Assembly: GCA_035765775.1 (NCBI GenBank)
Contig: DASTWV010000021.1
Span: forward strand, 124,001-188,000
Direction of reading: 5' to 3'
Length of the DNA stretch: 64,000 nucleotides
From: Actinomycetota bacterium
GTDB taxonomy: Bacteria > Actinomycetota > CADDZG01 > JAHWKV01 > JAOPZY01
Shown: positions 1 through 8,221 of the stretch, piece after piece
Position numbering within the stretch: the stretch's first letter is position 1
Layout: each line of letters starts with the position of its first letter
Made by a program: the position numbers and the translations under genes
Notes under the pieces: generated by a model
What the model was told of the DNA's origin: nothing
Databases searched by the model: none
What the model saw: the letters and a program-made list of their open reading frames with translations, nothing else

Positions 1-2
1 AG

Positions 3-584
3 GCGGGCCACGCGGTGGCTGCCCACGAGCTGCGCTCCGAGGACATGCGGATCCAGGTGATCACCATCATCAAGCGCCAGGAGGCCCTCGGGCTCGTGCA
101 CTCGATGGAGCTGGAGGAGCACTTCAGCGCCACCAAGGAGAGCCTGCTGACCGACCTGAAGGTGTCCCTGGCCGGCATGGCGGCCGAGGAGATCTGGTTC
201 GGCACCTCCACCAGCGGCGTCGCCGGCGACCTGCAGACCGCCACCCGCGTGGCCCTGCAGTACCTGGGCGTCTACGGCATGGGCGACCAGCTCATCTCCT
301 ACACCGTCATCCCCAACGGCGTGACCGGCGACCCCCAGGGGGCGGCCTTCATGCTGGGCCAGAAAGAGATCCGGGCCGAGGTGGACGCCCTGCTGCGGCG
401 CTGCAAGGACGAGGTCTCGGAGATCCTGCGCAACCGGCGGGTCGCGGTCGAGCGCATCCGGGACGAGCTCCTGGACCGGGAGGAACTGGTGGGCGACCAG
501 CTGGAGTCCCTGATGTCGGAGATCTTCCCCGACAAGGTGGCCGCCCGGACGGCCAAGCAGCTGCCCCCCGGCGCGATCTTGTAG
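3..584 (+). CDS. ftsH: ATP-dependent zinc metalloprotease FtsH, C-terminal part (5' end outside window)
   Basis: Membrane AAA+ protease that degrades misfolded and short-lived membrane and cytosolic proteins. Only the last 193 residues of the M41 peptidase domain are in the window. The frame opens with AGHAVAAHE, the tail of the HEAGH zinc motif whose first two residues lie upstream. The segment GVAGDLQTATRVA carries the conserved Asp that supplies the third zinc ligand (family GASNDLQxAT). The tail is short, with no extra domain. It stops with TAG, and a small protein gene with a strong Shine-Dalgarno follows after 23 bases. The AAA+ domain and membrane segments cannot be seen, so an FtsH-like paralog is possible, but the peptidase assignment is firm. 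Confidence 0.93.
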   Translation, partial: AGHAVAAHELRSEDMRIQVITIIKRQEALGLVHSMELEEHFSATKESLLTDLKVSLAGMAAEEIWFGTSTSGVAGDLQTATRVALQYLGVYGMGDQLISYTVIPNGVTGDPQGAAFMLGQKEIRAEVDALLRRCKDEVSEILRNRRVAVERIRDELLDREELVGDQLESLMSEIFPDKVAARTAKQLPPGAIL

Positions 585-607
585 CCGACCCCGAAAGGAG
601 GCCCGCC

Positions 608-1015
608 ATGGCGGATCCGAAGCTGAAGAGCGAGCTGAAGGAGACCCAGAAGCACCTGCGCGACGCGGTCTCGAGCCTGAAGAAGGCAGCCGACCGGGCA
701 GGGCACATCGCCAAGGCCACCGGCGACGAGCTGCGCCACTCCAAGGAGTTCCACGACGCCCACTCCCAGGCCGGCGACGCCATCAAGGCGATGGAAGCGG
801 CGGCCAAGGCGGCCACCCGGGTGCTGGCCGCCGGGGCGGCGGGGATCGGCAAGTCCGACGAGGTGAAGAAGGTCGCGGCCAAGACTGCGGGCGTCGCCCG
901 CTCGACGGTCGAGGTGGCGAAGACCGCGGGCAAGGTGGCCTCGGACGCCGTGCGCTCCTCGGCCGCGTCCGCGGGCCGGAAAGGGGCCGGGACCAAGGAG
1001 AAGAAGGACTCGTAG
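608..1015 (+). CDS. Small Lys/Ala-rich protein, histone H1-like or LEA-like
   Basis: Unrecognised 135-residue protein. It is almost entirely helical by composition: the N-terminal half is charged (Lys/Glu/His, e.g. SELKETQKHLRDAV) and the C-terminal half has Ala/Lys/Val repeats such as KKVAAKTAGVA and VAKTAGKVA, ending in a basic tail (GTKEKKDS). No signal peptide, membrane segment or catalytic motif is visible. The composition resembles H1-like nucleoid proteins and LEA-type stress proteins, which is only a resemblance. The start is well placed: AAAGGAGG lies about 8 bases before the ATG. It follows ftsH closely and may be co-transcribed with it. Confidence 0.75.
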   Translation: MADPKLKSELKETQKHLRDAVSSLKKAADRAGHIAKATGDELRHSKEFHDAHSQAGDAIKAMEAAAKAATRVLAAGAAGIGKSDEVKKVAAKTAGVARSTVEVAKTAGKVASDAVRSSAASAGRKGAGTKEKKDS

Positions 1016-1054
1016 CCGGTCCGGCCGGCGGGCTACGACTGGCTCAGGACTGGC

Positions 1055-1405
1055 TCAGGATTGGCTGGTCTGGCGGGGCGCCCACCTGGTGCCGAGCAGT
1101 TCGGCCTGCGGGCAGGCGGAGGATTCCAGCTCGGAGAGCAGATCCAGGATCTCGTCCCACAGCAGGGGCGGGCCGTTGCGCCGCTCCAGCAGTTCGAAGG
1201 GGACGAGGCCGGTGATGGCGCTGCCGCCCGAGTTGAGGATGAGGACGACTCCCTCGGCGGTGGTGCGTGCCCAGACCAGGCGGTGGCAGACCGGGCACTC
1301 GAGCTGGCACAGTGCCGCTTCGCCCTCCGGGTCCATGGCACAGCGGACCTGCTGGGGCTTGACCGTCACCAGGCCGCACCACGGGCATTCCGCCTGCACT
1401 TCCAC
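1055..1405 (-). CDS. Small zinc-ribbon-like protein
   Basis: Hypothetical 116-residue protein. Two pairs of cysteines, CPWC near residue 8 and CPVC near residue 38, suggest one treble-clef or zinc-ribbon fold. The C-terminal half (from about residue 50) is a helical/strand region with a further Cys and no known motif. It starts at GTG with AAGGGGGAG about 7 bases upstream. It is transcribed toward the small Lys/Ala-rich gene and ends 39 bases from it. Function unknown; such proteins often bind nucleic acid or act in small regulatory complexes, which is inference. Confidence 0.65.
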   Translation of the reverse strand: MEVQAECPWCGLVTVKPQQVRCAMDPEGEAALCQLECPVCHRLVWARTTAEGVVLILNSGGSAITGLVPFELLERRNGPPLLWDEILDLLSELESSACPQAELLGTRWAPRQTSQS

Positions 1406-1430
1406 CGTGCACTCCCCCTTACCCCAGGTT

Positions 1431-1468
1431 CCCCCTCGTAACCCTCCTGCATGGGTGCTACGAGGGGG
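1431..1468. promoter_or_regulatory. Long hairpin upstream of the zinc-ribbon gene
   Basis: CCCCCTCGTA (1431-1440) is perfectly complementary to TACGAGGGGG (1459-1468). The 18-base loop contains a second possible stem (ACCC / GGGT). It lies 26 bases upstream of the GTG start of the minus-strand zinc-ribbon gene, so it would fall in its leader or promoter. It could be an operator, an attenuator or a bidirectional terminator; the sequence does not decide. Confidence 0.45.
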
Positions 1469-1593
1469 CTACGAAGACCTGCGTAGGAGAGTTATCGGCC
1501 CACTCGGGGAGAGAGGCAAGGGGTGCCAGCATGCCTGTTTTGCGGGGGTGCTAGCACCACCATCACACCGGCCGTTTGGGGGACAACGCGTCT

Positions 1594-2697
1594 CTACGAG
1601 GGGCTGGGGCTCGGCAGTGGGGTGGTGATTGGCGAGGGAATTGGGCTCGGGCTGGGCGACGGGAGCGGGCTCGGCGGCGGGGTCGGGCTGGGCGAGGGGG
1701 CGAGCAGATTCAGCAGCCCCGGGGCGCTGGGCGAGGGGATCGGGCTCGGGGTCGGCGAGGTGGCCGGGGCGTTGTCGTTCAGGCTGGTGGGCGGGGCCTC
1801 GGTGGCGGTCGAGTTCTGCTGCACCGGGTCGGGGTTCGGGCCGCTCGGGCCGCCGTAGACGTACACCGTCTCACCGTAGGGGGCGGCGCTGGTGAAAAAC
1901 CAGTCGGCGAACTCCATCGGGAGCCGGGAGCAGCCGTGCGAGGCGGGGTAAGTCGGCACCGAGGGGTACCCATGGAAGGCGATGCCCCCGTTGAAGAACG
2001 ACGGCTTGTAGAGGTCGCCCAGGGGGGCCTGGTGCCAACCGTTGACCTTCCAGTACACGGTGAAGACGCCGTTGGGCGTGATGGCCTTCTCCGGCTTGGA
2101 GTAGCCCTTCTCGGTGTAGGTGCGGCCCGACCCCGTCGACGTGGGCAGGATCTCGCTGACCGTGCCGCCCCGCACGACGTAGACCACCTGGTGGGCGATG
2201 TCGAGTTCGATGTGGTCTGCAGGGGTGGCATAGGCCGGCGCCGGGGTCGTGGCGCTGGCGAGCTTGGCCAGGGTGGCGGGGTCGCCCTCGCCCGAGCGGG
2301 TCAGGCCCTCGACCTTCTGGAAGGCGACCAGCCCGTCACGGGTGCCGCCGCCGAACTGGCCGTCGACGCTGCCCACCATGTAGTGCAGGGCGGTCAGGCT
2401 GGTCTGGATCTGGGTGACCTGGGGACCGGATGTCCCGAGATGCGGGTTGGGGTCGGGCGGCGGCACCGGGCTGGGGCTCGGGCTGGGGGCGGGCGAGGGG
2501 CTCGGGCTGGGCGACGGGCTGGGGCTCGGGCTCTGACCCGGGGCGGCGAGGGCGGCGTGGCCGCTGCGGGGGGCGGCCTTCGTGGCCCCGTCCTGGGAGG
2601 CGACGAGCGCCAGCACCACGACTGTCGCGGCGGCGATGCTCAGTGCGCCCATCCCGACGCGGCCATGTACCAGGCTCTGCACGTGGGGAAGTTTCAC
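1594..2697 (-). CDS. L,D-transpeptidase (YkuD) with peptidoglycan-binding domain
   Basis: Cell-wall enzyme forming 3-3 peptide crosslinks. Order of parts in 367 residues: a hydrophobic signal/anchor segment at about 15-34; a Pro-Ser repeat linker at 55-83; a peptidoglycan-binding domain at about 87-135; the YkuD catalytic domain at about 158-285 with the signature H242 ... S253-H254-G255-C256-x-R258; and a second long Pro-Ser-rich tail from about 310 to the end. Cys256 is the expected nucleophile. Pro-Ser stretches at both ends are unusual; they probably span the wall or are simple-repeat expansions. The antisense strand gives long open frames only because of this composition. It stands alone, transcribed away from thyX. 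Confidence 0.9.
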   Translation of the reverse strand: MKLPHVQSLVHGRVGMGALSIAAATVVVLALVASQDGATKAAPRSGHAALAAPGQSPSPSPSPSPSPSPAPSPSPSPVPPPDPNPHLGTSGPQVTQIQTSLTALHYMVGSVDGQFGGGTRDGLVAFQKVEGLTRSGEGDPATLAKLASATTPAPAYATPADHIELDIAHQVVYVVRGGTVSEILPTSTGSGRTYTEKGYSKPEKAITPNGVFTVYWKVNGWHQAPLGDLYKPSFFNGGIAFHGYPSVPTYPASHGCSRLPMEFADWFFTSAAPYGETVYVYGGPSGPNPDPVQQNSTATEAPPTSLNDNAPATSPTPSPIPSPSAPGLLNLLAPSPSPTPPPSPLPSPSPSPIPSPITTPLPSPSPS

Positions 2698-2774
2698 CCA
2701 CCCCGGCGGAACGCGCCACTGGCTCGCTCCGGGACCTCGGCCTGGCGATCCGGCGCCAAGGGTAGTCTGGGGGC

Positions 2775-3467
2775 ATGCCCGGCCCCGGCGACTCGCTGCC
2801 CGTCCTCGACCACGGCTTCGTCCGCCTCGACGCCGCCGAGGCGTCGGACCTCTCGGTGGTGAACGGCGCCCGGGTCTCGTTCCTGCAGATGACCGAGGAG
2901 ATGCGGCCCAAGGACGAGGGCCTGATCCGCTTCCTCATGCGCAACGGGCACGCCTCGCCCTTCGAGCACAACTTCTTCCGCTACCACATCCGGTGCCCCA
3001 TCGCCGTGGCCCGGGAGTGGATGCGCCACCGCTGGAGCAGCTTCAACGAGCACAGCCTGCGCTACTCCTCGGCGATCGACGATTTCTACATCCCGGCCGC
3101 CGAGAACATGCGCACCCAGGTGGGCAAGCCCGGCGCCTACACCTTTGAGCCGGTGGCACCCGACGTGGCGGCGGCGGCGCAGGACCTGCTGGCCAAGCAG
3201 TACCAGGAGGCGTGGAACCGCTACCAGGAGCTGCTGGAGATGGGCGTCGCCCGGGAGCTCGCCCGCCTGGTCCTTCCTGTGGGCATCTACACCGAGTTCT
3301 ACTGGAGCGTCAACGCCCGGGCGCTCATGAATTTCCTCGCCCTGCGCAACGCCGAGGCGGCCATGTGGGAGATCCGCCAGTACGCCGCCGCCGCCGAGGA
3401 GTTCTTCGCCACCCTGATGCCGGCGACACACGCCGCCTTCGAAGAGTTCGGACGAAAGGCACCTTAA
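2775..3467 (+). CDS. thyX: Flavin-dependent thymidylate synthase ThyX
   Basis: Makes dTMP from dUMP with methylene-tetrahydrofolate, using FAD and NAD(P)H. The 230-residue length is typical. The diagnostic RHRx7S motif is complete (R84-H85-R86 ... S94). The segment GHASPFEHNFF near residue 58 is the usual FAD/dUMP-site sequence, and YWSVNARALMNFL near 180 matches the C-terminal substrate region. Its stop codon overlaps the start of the following PIG-L gene (TAATG), so the two are translationally linked. No thyA is present in this window. Confidence 0.95.
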   Translation: MPGPGDSLPVLDHGFVRLDAAEASDLSVVNGARVSFLQMTEEMRPKDEGLIRFLMRNGHASPFEHNFFRYHIRCPIAVAREWMRHRWSSFNEHSLRYSSAIDDFYIPAAENMRTQVGKPGAYTFEPVAPDVAAAAQDLLAKQYQEAWNRYQELLEMGVARELARLVLPVGIYTEFYWSVNARALMNFLALRNAEAAMWEIRQYAAAAEEFFATLMPATHAAFEEFGRKAP

Positions 3468-4219
3468 TGGATGACCCGCTGCTTGCGATCGACTTCACCA
3501 GCGCCCTTGTGGTGTGCGCCCACCCCGACGACGGCGAGTTCTCGTCCGGCGGGACCATGGCCCGATGGGCGGCCGAGGGCAAGGATGTTGTCCTCGTGAT
3601 CATCTCCAACGGGGCCATGGGCTCCAACAACCCCGATGTCGCCCGGGAAGACCTCATCGCCCTGCGGGAGGCCGAACAGCGGGCCGCGGCTGCGGTGGCC
3701 GGCCTCAAAGGCGTGGTGTTCCTGGGCTACGAGGACGGCTACCTCGAGGACAGCCATGAGATCCGCCGGGATGTCATCCGCGAGATCCGCCGCTACAAGC
3801 CCGATGTCGTGGTCGGCCCCGATCCCTCCACGTTCTATGCCGAGCAGCGCTACGTGAACCATCCCGACCACCGGGCGGCGGGCCTGGTCTTCGCCGCCGC
3901 CGTGAACCCGGGCGCCTCGACAACGCCCCTGTACCGGGCGGAGCTCTACGACCAGGGGTTCCTGCCGCACAGCCCGAAGGCCGCCCTGCTGGCGAACACC
4001 AACAACGCCGACTACTACGTGGACATCACCGCCCACATCGAGACCAAGCTCGAGGCCCTGCGGGCGCACCACTCCCAGCTAGGGGGGTATGGGGCGCTGG
4101 GCGACCGGGTCCGGGAGATGGCGAAGCTGACCGCCGAGCGGGGCGGCACCGGCTTCGAGTACGCCGAGGCGTTCAAGGGGTTCTTTTTCGAGTCCCGCCC
4201 CAACGCCCAGACGACGTAG
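3467..4219 (+). CDS. PIG-L/LmbE family zinc-dependent N-deacetylase
   Basis: Zn-dependent deacetylase of the family that includes mycothiol MshB and GlcNAc-PI deacetylases. The signature AHPDDGE sits at residues 18-24, and a second ligand region NHPDHRAAG lies at about residue 130. Length is 250 residues. The ATG overlaps the thyX stop by one base, so it is translated from the same message; a longer upstream frame exists but runs through thyX and is not real. The substrate cannot be told; involvement in mycothiol metabolism is possible in an actinobacterium but not shown. Confidence 0.88.
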   Translation: MDDPLLAIDFTSALVVCAHPDDGEFSSGGTMARWAAEGKDVVLVIISNGAMGSNNPDVAREDLIALREAEQRAAAAVAGLKGVVFLGYEDGYLEDSHEIRRDVIREIRRYKPDVVVGPDPSTFYAEQRYVNHPDHRAAGLVFAAAVNPGASTTPLYRAELYDQGFLPHSPKAALLANTNNADYYVDITAHIETKLEALRAHHSQLGGYGALGDRVREMAKLTAERGGTGFEYAEAFKGFFFESRPNAQTT

Positions 4220-4230
4220 CGTCGCCGGCG

Positions 4231-4533
4231 ATGCCGCGGCGCAGCCGGCGCCTCCCGCCCGGGGTCCGGCGGTGGGGGACCGAACCGGTCGTCGTGCCGC
4301 TGGAGGAGATTGCCCAGAGGATCGCCGGCCCGGCGGGGGCGATCGGGGAGGCGGGCTTCGAGGGCCGCTACGTCCGGGGCACGAAGCGCTACCTCTGCCC
4401 GTACTGCCAGGGGTGGATCCTGCCGGACGCCGTCCACGTGGTGGCGTTCCCCGCCGGGCTGCCCGAGGAGCGCCGCCACTACCACTCCGGGTGCTGGGCG
4501 AAGGTAGGGCGCCGGGGGCTTCCCGGAGGCTGA
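4231..4533 (+). CDS. Small zinc-binding protein of the actinobacterial 'ATP/GTP-binding protein' type
   Basis: A 100-residue protein with basic N-terminus and a metal-binding core: CPYC at about 56-59, followed by VHVVAFPAG and then HYHSGCW. The CxxC ... HVVAxP ... H-x-H-xx-CW arrangement is common in short actinobacterial proteins often labelled ATP/GTP-binding without evidence. No nucleotide-binding motif is seen here. It follows the PIG-L gene by 11 bases and is probably the third gene of the thyX operon. Function unknown. Confidence 0.65.
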   Translation: MPRRSRRLPPGVRRWGTEPVVVPLEEIAQRIAGPAGAIGEAGFEGRYVRGTKRYLCPYCQGWILPDAVHVVAFPAGLPEERRHYHSGCWAKVGRRGLPGG

Positions 4534-4568
4534 ACGGCGGTGGTGTGACCCCTCAGGTCGGCTGAACT

Positions 4569-4607
4569 CGGGGACATTCGTCCCGGCCAGTGGGACAAAT
4601 GTCCCCG
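4569..4607. repeat. 39-bp palindromic intergenic repeat, family A copy 1
   Basis: CGGGGACATTCGTCCC and GGGACAAATGTCCCCG are inverted arms around a 7-base loop. In the opposite orientation the element is identical except for one loop base to 12411-12449, and weaker similarity continues beyond one arm. It lies between convergent genes (zinc-binding protein and a minus-strand membrane protein). Confidence 0.75.
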
Positions 4608-4691
4608 AGATGACGTGGGCGCCGGCCCGGGCGACGGCATTGGGCTCGAGGAAGGGCGCCACCCGGGCGGCCGGATCGGTATCGCTGATGG

Positions 4692-5666
4692 TCAGGCGGC
4701 CGCCCTGCTCCGGGGGCGGGGGCGCTGCGAGGAGGCCGGGCGCCGGGTGGGCCGTTTCGCCGGCTTCTGGGGCGGCCGGAAGAGGGCCCGGCCGAACCAC
4801 CGGATCGTGGCGTCCAGCATCCGGAAGGCGGGGGCGAAGCCGGCGAAGAGCAGCATGAACACGCCCGCGACCAGCAGGGTCGGGCCGCCGCTGGTGGCGA
4901 GGCGGTCCGTGCCCATGACGGTCAGGATGCCGCCCCCCAGGATGAGGGAGGCCAGGGCGATGGCGCCAAAGAGCACCGAGTGCGGGATGGGAATCGACAC
5001 CTTGCGCCGGCGGCGCTCAGTGATCATCCAGACGCACCCGGCGTCGTAGGCCAGCAGGAGGATCAGGGGCAGGGTCGCCTGGTGGGGGAGCAGCCCGTTG
5101 AAGGCGACCACCAGCACCAGGGCGGTGAAGACGATCGGGGCGTACACCAGCCAGAGCCACTTGAAGAAGATGCCTCGCTCCCGACGGGCCTTGTCACGGG
5201 GACTGGGCCGCGGGATGCGGGGGCGGGAGGCCTTGGGGGCCGCTTTCGCGGCGCCAGCCGGCGGGGCCGTCTGCCCCCGGCCGGTCTGGGGCGGGCGCTT
5301 CGATGCCGGGCCGGACTCGGGCTTCGTGTGGATCTTCTGGGGGAAGGGTGCCTGGACGCCGGCTTTGGGGGCACCCTTCGCCGGGGCTGCGGGCCTCGGC
5401 GCCGCCGCGCGCGAGGCCGCGGGGCGCGGTGACTGTTGCCGGGGGGGCTGCCGTGGGGCCGCTGGCTTCGGCGGGGCGAGATCGACCGTGCGTCCTTTCA
5501 CGGGATACTCCCGAGCCGGAGGGCGGGCCCTTACGGGCGCTGCGCCCCTCGCTGCGCTGGAAGGCGGTTGCCCGGTTGACCCCGGGGCGCGCCTGTTAGG
5601 GGCACCCGGCGATGCTGCAGGCCGGGGACCGGAGGGGGGTGCTGGCCGCCGTGTCGCTGTGGCCAT
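4692..5666 (-). CDS. Membrane protein with long disordered Pro/Ala/Arg-rich N-terminus
   Basis: Unrecognised 324-residue protein. Residues 1 to about 160 are low-complexity Pro/Ala/Arg/Lys with no predicted fold. Four hydrophobic segments follow at roughly 166-190, 196-214, 228-250 and 262-284, then a basic tail rich in Pro and Arg. Pairs of basic clusters (RRRR after the second segment, KRPTRR at the end) suggest a cytoplasmic N- and C-terminus. No catalytic or transport motif is visible. It stands alone, followed downstream by a family A palindrome. The basic disordered region may bind nucleic acid or acidic lipids; that is conjecture. Confidence 0.7.
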   Translation of the reverse strand: MATATRRPAPPSGPRPAASPGAPNRRAPGSTGQPPSSAARGAAPVRARPPAREYPVKGRTVDLAPPKPAAPRQPPRQQSPRPAASRAAAPRPAAPAKGAPKAGVQAPFPQKIHTKPESGPASKRPPQTGRGQTAPPAGAAKAAPKASRPRIPRPSPRDKARRERGIFFKWLWLVYAPIVFTALVLVVAFNGLLPHQATLPLILLLAYDAGCVWMITERRRRKVSIPIPHSVLFGAIALASLILGGGILTVMGTDRLATSGGPTLLVAGVFMLLFAGFAPAFRMLDATIRWFGRALFRPPQKPAKRPTRRPASSQRPRPRSRAAA

Positions 5667-5770
5667 GGACGAACTGTAGCGCGAGTGGGGCTAAGAAACT
5701 ATCCGCGTCGTTCCGCAGCCGCCGGGCAGGGTCGCACGGAGAGGTGTGCGGACGGCCCCTGCGCCACTAA

Positions 5771-5791
5771 CGCCCCATCTGGCATGGGGCG
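5771..5791. terminator. Hairpin, terminator-like
   Basis: CGCCCCAT and ATGGGGCG form an 8-bp stem with a 5-base loop. No T-run follows. It lies downstream of the minus-strand SRPBCC gene and next to a family B repeat, so it may end that transcript. Confidence 0.45.
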
Positions 5792-5810
5792 CCATCTGTC
5801 CTACCTGCGC

Positions 5811-5860
5811 TTTCCTGCGAGTCTCGCCGCCATCTTGGCGGTCAGGCTCGCAGGAAACGA
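5811..5860. repeat. 50-bp nested palindromic repeat, family B copy 1
   Basis: Outer arms TTTCCTGCGAG and CTCGCAGGAAA enclose inner arms CCGCCA and TGGCGG. The same sequence occurs at 36150-36198 and 41626-41675 with few changes. It lies between a minus-strand membrane-protein start and the end of the SRPBCC gene. The 245-base gap 5667-5911 otherwise holds only the hairpin at 5771. Confidence 0.8.
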
Positions 5861-5911
5861 GTGGATGTACTACTCCACCAGCCCCGCCCCCGCCGCACTG
5901 CCGCTCGGGGC

Positions 5912-6376
5912 CTACCTGCCGCCTTCGAGCAGGCGCCTGAGCTCGCGCAGGTCCCGGGCGAAGACCCGCTGCATCACCGGCGCCAGCGCGTGCAGCCCGG
6001 CCCCCGTCGCCAGCCGCCAGGGGAAGGCCCCCGGAGGGATGAGCGACTCCCGCCACCAGAGGTAGGAGCCCGACGGGGTCGGGCGGCAGTGCATGAGGCC
6101 CGAGCCCTTCACCCAGCCACGGTGGCGGATCTCCAGCCAGTGCGGGGGCTCCCAGCGGCTGACCACCACGGTGTCGGTGGTGGTGATACCGGCGATGCGC
6201 ACCGACGCCTTCGCCCGCACGCCCAGACCCTCGCGCTGGTCGCCGATCACCTCGAAGCCGGAGGCCTCCTTCATCCACTCGCCGAGGCGCTCCCAGTCCA
6301 CCAGCCACGGCCACACCTGCTCGGGCGGGGCGGGCAAAGCGATGGCCATCTCGATGGCGACCGGTTGGACGGGCAC
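5912..6376 (-). CDS. SRPBCC (START/polyketide-cyclase-like) family protein
   Basis: A 154-residue helix-grip protein. The N-terminal VEMAIALPAPPEQVWPWL-type segment (strand then EQVW helix, followed by DWERLGEWM) is the family hallmark. The middle contains IAGITTTDTVVVSRWEPP and the C-terminus ends in the long helix LHALAPVMQRVFARDLRELRRL that closes the ligand cavity. Members bind hydrophobic ligands or act as cyclases; the ligand here is unknown. It is divergent from the kelch-amidase gene, separated by 86 bases that contain three imperfect copies of a 9-base unit (AGCGYTACC). Confidence 0.82.
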   Translation of the reverse strand: MPVQPVAIEMAIALPAPPEQVWPWLVDWERLGEWMKEASGFEVIGDQREGLGVRAKASVRIAGITTTDTVVVSRWEPPHWLEIRHRGWVKGSGLMHCRPTPSGSYLWWRESLIPPGAFPWRLATGAGLHALAPVMQRVFARDLRELRRLLEGGR

Positions 6377-6462
6377 CCGGGCACCGTACCAGCGCGATCA
6401 GCGTTACCAGCGCTACCGGCGCTACCAGCCAAGATTACGCTGGCATTGATAGGTTCGAGCGG

Positions 6463-8211
6463 GTGCGGCCGGTCCTCGCTCTCCTCGCGCTGCTCCTGGT
6501 CGCCACCGTGGCATGCGGCCGGCCGGCTCCTCCCCAGGGCCTGCAGGTGCGGGCTGAGCCCTGGAAGCTCGCCGCTCCGGTCTCCCGGCCCGTGGTCCTG
6601 CCGCTCGGCGGGAGCCTCCTCATCCTGGGGGGCCGCACGGCCCAGGGCTCCCCGTCCACCGGCGTCTTCCAGTTGGATCCCGCCACCGGCGGGCTTACCG
6701 CCGCCGGCACCCTCGCCCAGGCCACCGACTCCGCTGCCGGTGCCATCCTGAACGGCGCCGCATTGGTTCTCGGCGGGTCGGGGCCGGCAGGCTCGGTGGT
6801 GGAGATCACCTCGGCCGGCGGGAATCCCTCGCTGGGCGCGCTGCCCTCCTCCCGGTCGGGCGCGGCGGCCGCGGTCGTGGGTGCCACGGCCTACGTGCTG
6901 GGCGGTGCCCACGCCGGCAAGCCGGTGGCGGACATCCTGGCCACCACCGACGGGACCCACTTCCGGAGCGTCGCCCGGCTGGCGGTCCCGGTGACCAACG
7001 CCGCAGTCGCCGTGCACGGCACCGACGTCTACCTCTTCGGTGGGTCCACCACCTTGCAGCCGGTGGACGACATCCAGGTGCTCGACACCCGCTCCCGGCG
7101 GGTCAGCGTCGCCGGCCACCTGCCCCGGCCGCTGGCCGGGGCGAGCGCTCTGGCCCTGGACGGGACGATCTACGTCGCGGGCGGGTCCGACGGCGACCGG
7201 CCGGTGGACAGCGTCTCGGCCTTCGACCCTTCCCGGCGGCACGTGCGCCGGGCGGGCACACTGCCCCACCCGGTGGCCTTCGCCGGGGCGGCGGTGCAGC
7301 ACGGCGCCGGCTACCTGATCGGCGGTGAGACGCCGGCGGCCACGGCGGCCGTGGTGACGCTGCAGATCGGGCCGGGGACCCGGGCACCGACGTCCCCGCC
7401 GGTCCCGACCGCGAGGGCGGTCAATGCCTCCGTTTTCGCGGCGGGCTCCTGCCTCGCCTTCCCGCCGACCGCCGGCAACCGCCACCAGACCGTGTTCCTC
7501 GACGCCGGCCACGGCGGCCCCGACCCGGGCGCCCAGGGATCCACCAGCGACGGCACCCCGATCGCCGAGCGGGAGCTCACGCTGCCGGTGGTCATGGACG
7601 CCCTCCCGCTGCTGCGGGCCCACGGCTTCCGGGTGGTCGTGTCGCGTACGACCAATGGCCCGGTGGTGAAGCTGGGGCCGGGCGACGTCAGCGGCCAGAT
7701 CCTGAGCGTGCAGGGGGAGTTCAACGACACGGCCGCCCGGACGCAGTGCGCCAACGAGGCGCACGCCGCGGTCCTGGTCTCGGTGCACTTCAACTCGGCG
7801 GCCAGTGCCTCGGCGGCGGGCATGATGACCGCCTACGACAGTGCCCGGCCGTTCGCCGGCTCGAACAACACCCTCGCCAGCCTGCTGCAGAGCGACATCA
7901 TCGGGGCGATGAATGCCCGCGGGTGGCAGATCCCCGACCAGGGTGTGGTGGACGACTCGGGGGCCGGCGCCCCGGCGCTGTCCAGCGCGGCGGCCAACTA
8001 CGGGCACCTCCTGATCCTCGGCCCGGCCGACCCGGGGTATTTCACCACCCCAAGCCAGATGCCCGGCGCCCTGGTCGAGCCGCTCTACCTCACCGACCCG
8101 TTCGAGGGCTCGATCGCCGCCAGCGCAGCGGGCCAGCAGGCGATCGCCAGCGGCATCGCCGCCGCGGTCACCAGCTTCCTGACGGCGCCGGCCTCGCCCT
8201 CGCCCAAGTAA
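6463..8211 (+). CDS. Lipoprotein: kelch-like beta-propeller fused to N-acetylmuramoyl-L-alanine amidase
   Basis: A 582-residue exported lipoprotein starting at GTG. A signal peptide ends in the lipobox VATVAC (Cys at about 18). Residues about 40-320 are repeated blades with the kelch pattern (IYVAGGSDGDRPV, AYVLGGAH, VYLFGGST). Residues about 343-575 are an Amidase_3 domain: VFLDAGHGGPDPGA (zinc His at 350), ERELTLP (zinc Glu), LVSVHFNS (third ligand) and a C-terminal PGALVEPLYLTDP with the catalytic Glu. The enzyme would cut the amide between MurNAc and L-Ala. The propeller may dock to wall or a partner. An MBL hydrolase gene follows after 10 bases. Confidence 0.88.
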   Translation: MRPVLALLALLLVATVACGRPAPPQGLQVRAEPWKLAAPVSRPVVLPLGGSLLILGGRTAQGSPSTGVFQLDPATGGLTAAGTLAQATDSAAGAILNGAALVLGGSGPAGSVVEITSAGGNPSLGALPSSRSGAAAAVVGATAYVLGGAHAGKPVADILATTDGTHFRSVARLAVPVTNAAVAVHGTDVYLFGGSTTLQPVDDIQVLDTRSRRVSVAGHLPRPLAGASALALDGTIYVAGGSDGDRPVDSVSAFDPSRRHVRRAGTLPHPVAFAGAAVQHGAGYLIGGETPAATAAVVTLQIGPGTRAPTSPPVPTARAVNASVFAAGSCLAFPPTAGNRHQTVFLDAGHGGPDPGAQGSTSDGTPIAERELTLPVVMDALPLLRAHGFRVVVSRTTNGPVVKLGPGDVSGQILSVQGEFNDTAARTQCANEAHAAVLVSVHFNSAASASAAGMMTAYDSARPFAGSNNTLASLLQSDIIGAMNARGWQIPDQGVVDDSGAGAPALSSAAANYGHLLILGPADPGYFTTPSQMPGALVEPLYLTDPFEGSIAASAAGQQAIASGIAAAVTSFLTAPASPSPK

Positions 8212-8221
8212 GGTCTGGCGC

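Noticed and set aside
1594-2697. Pro-Ser stretches as a tandem repeat or CRISPR-like array
   Set aside because: They are low-complexity coding repeats in a transpeptidase, with no spacer pattern.
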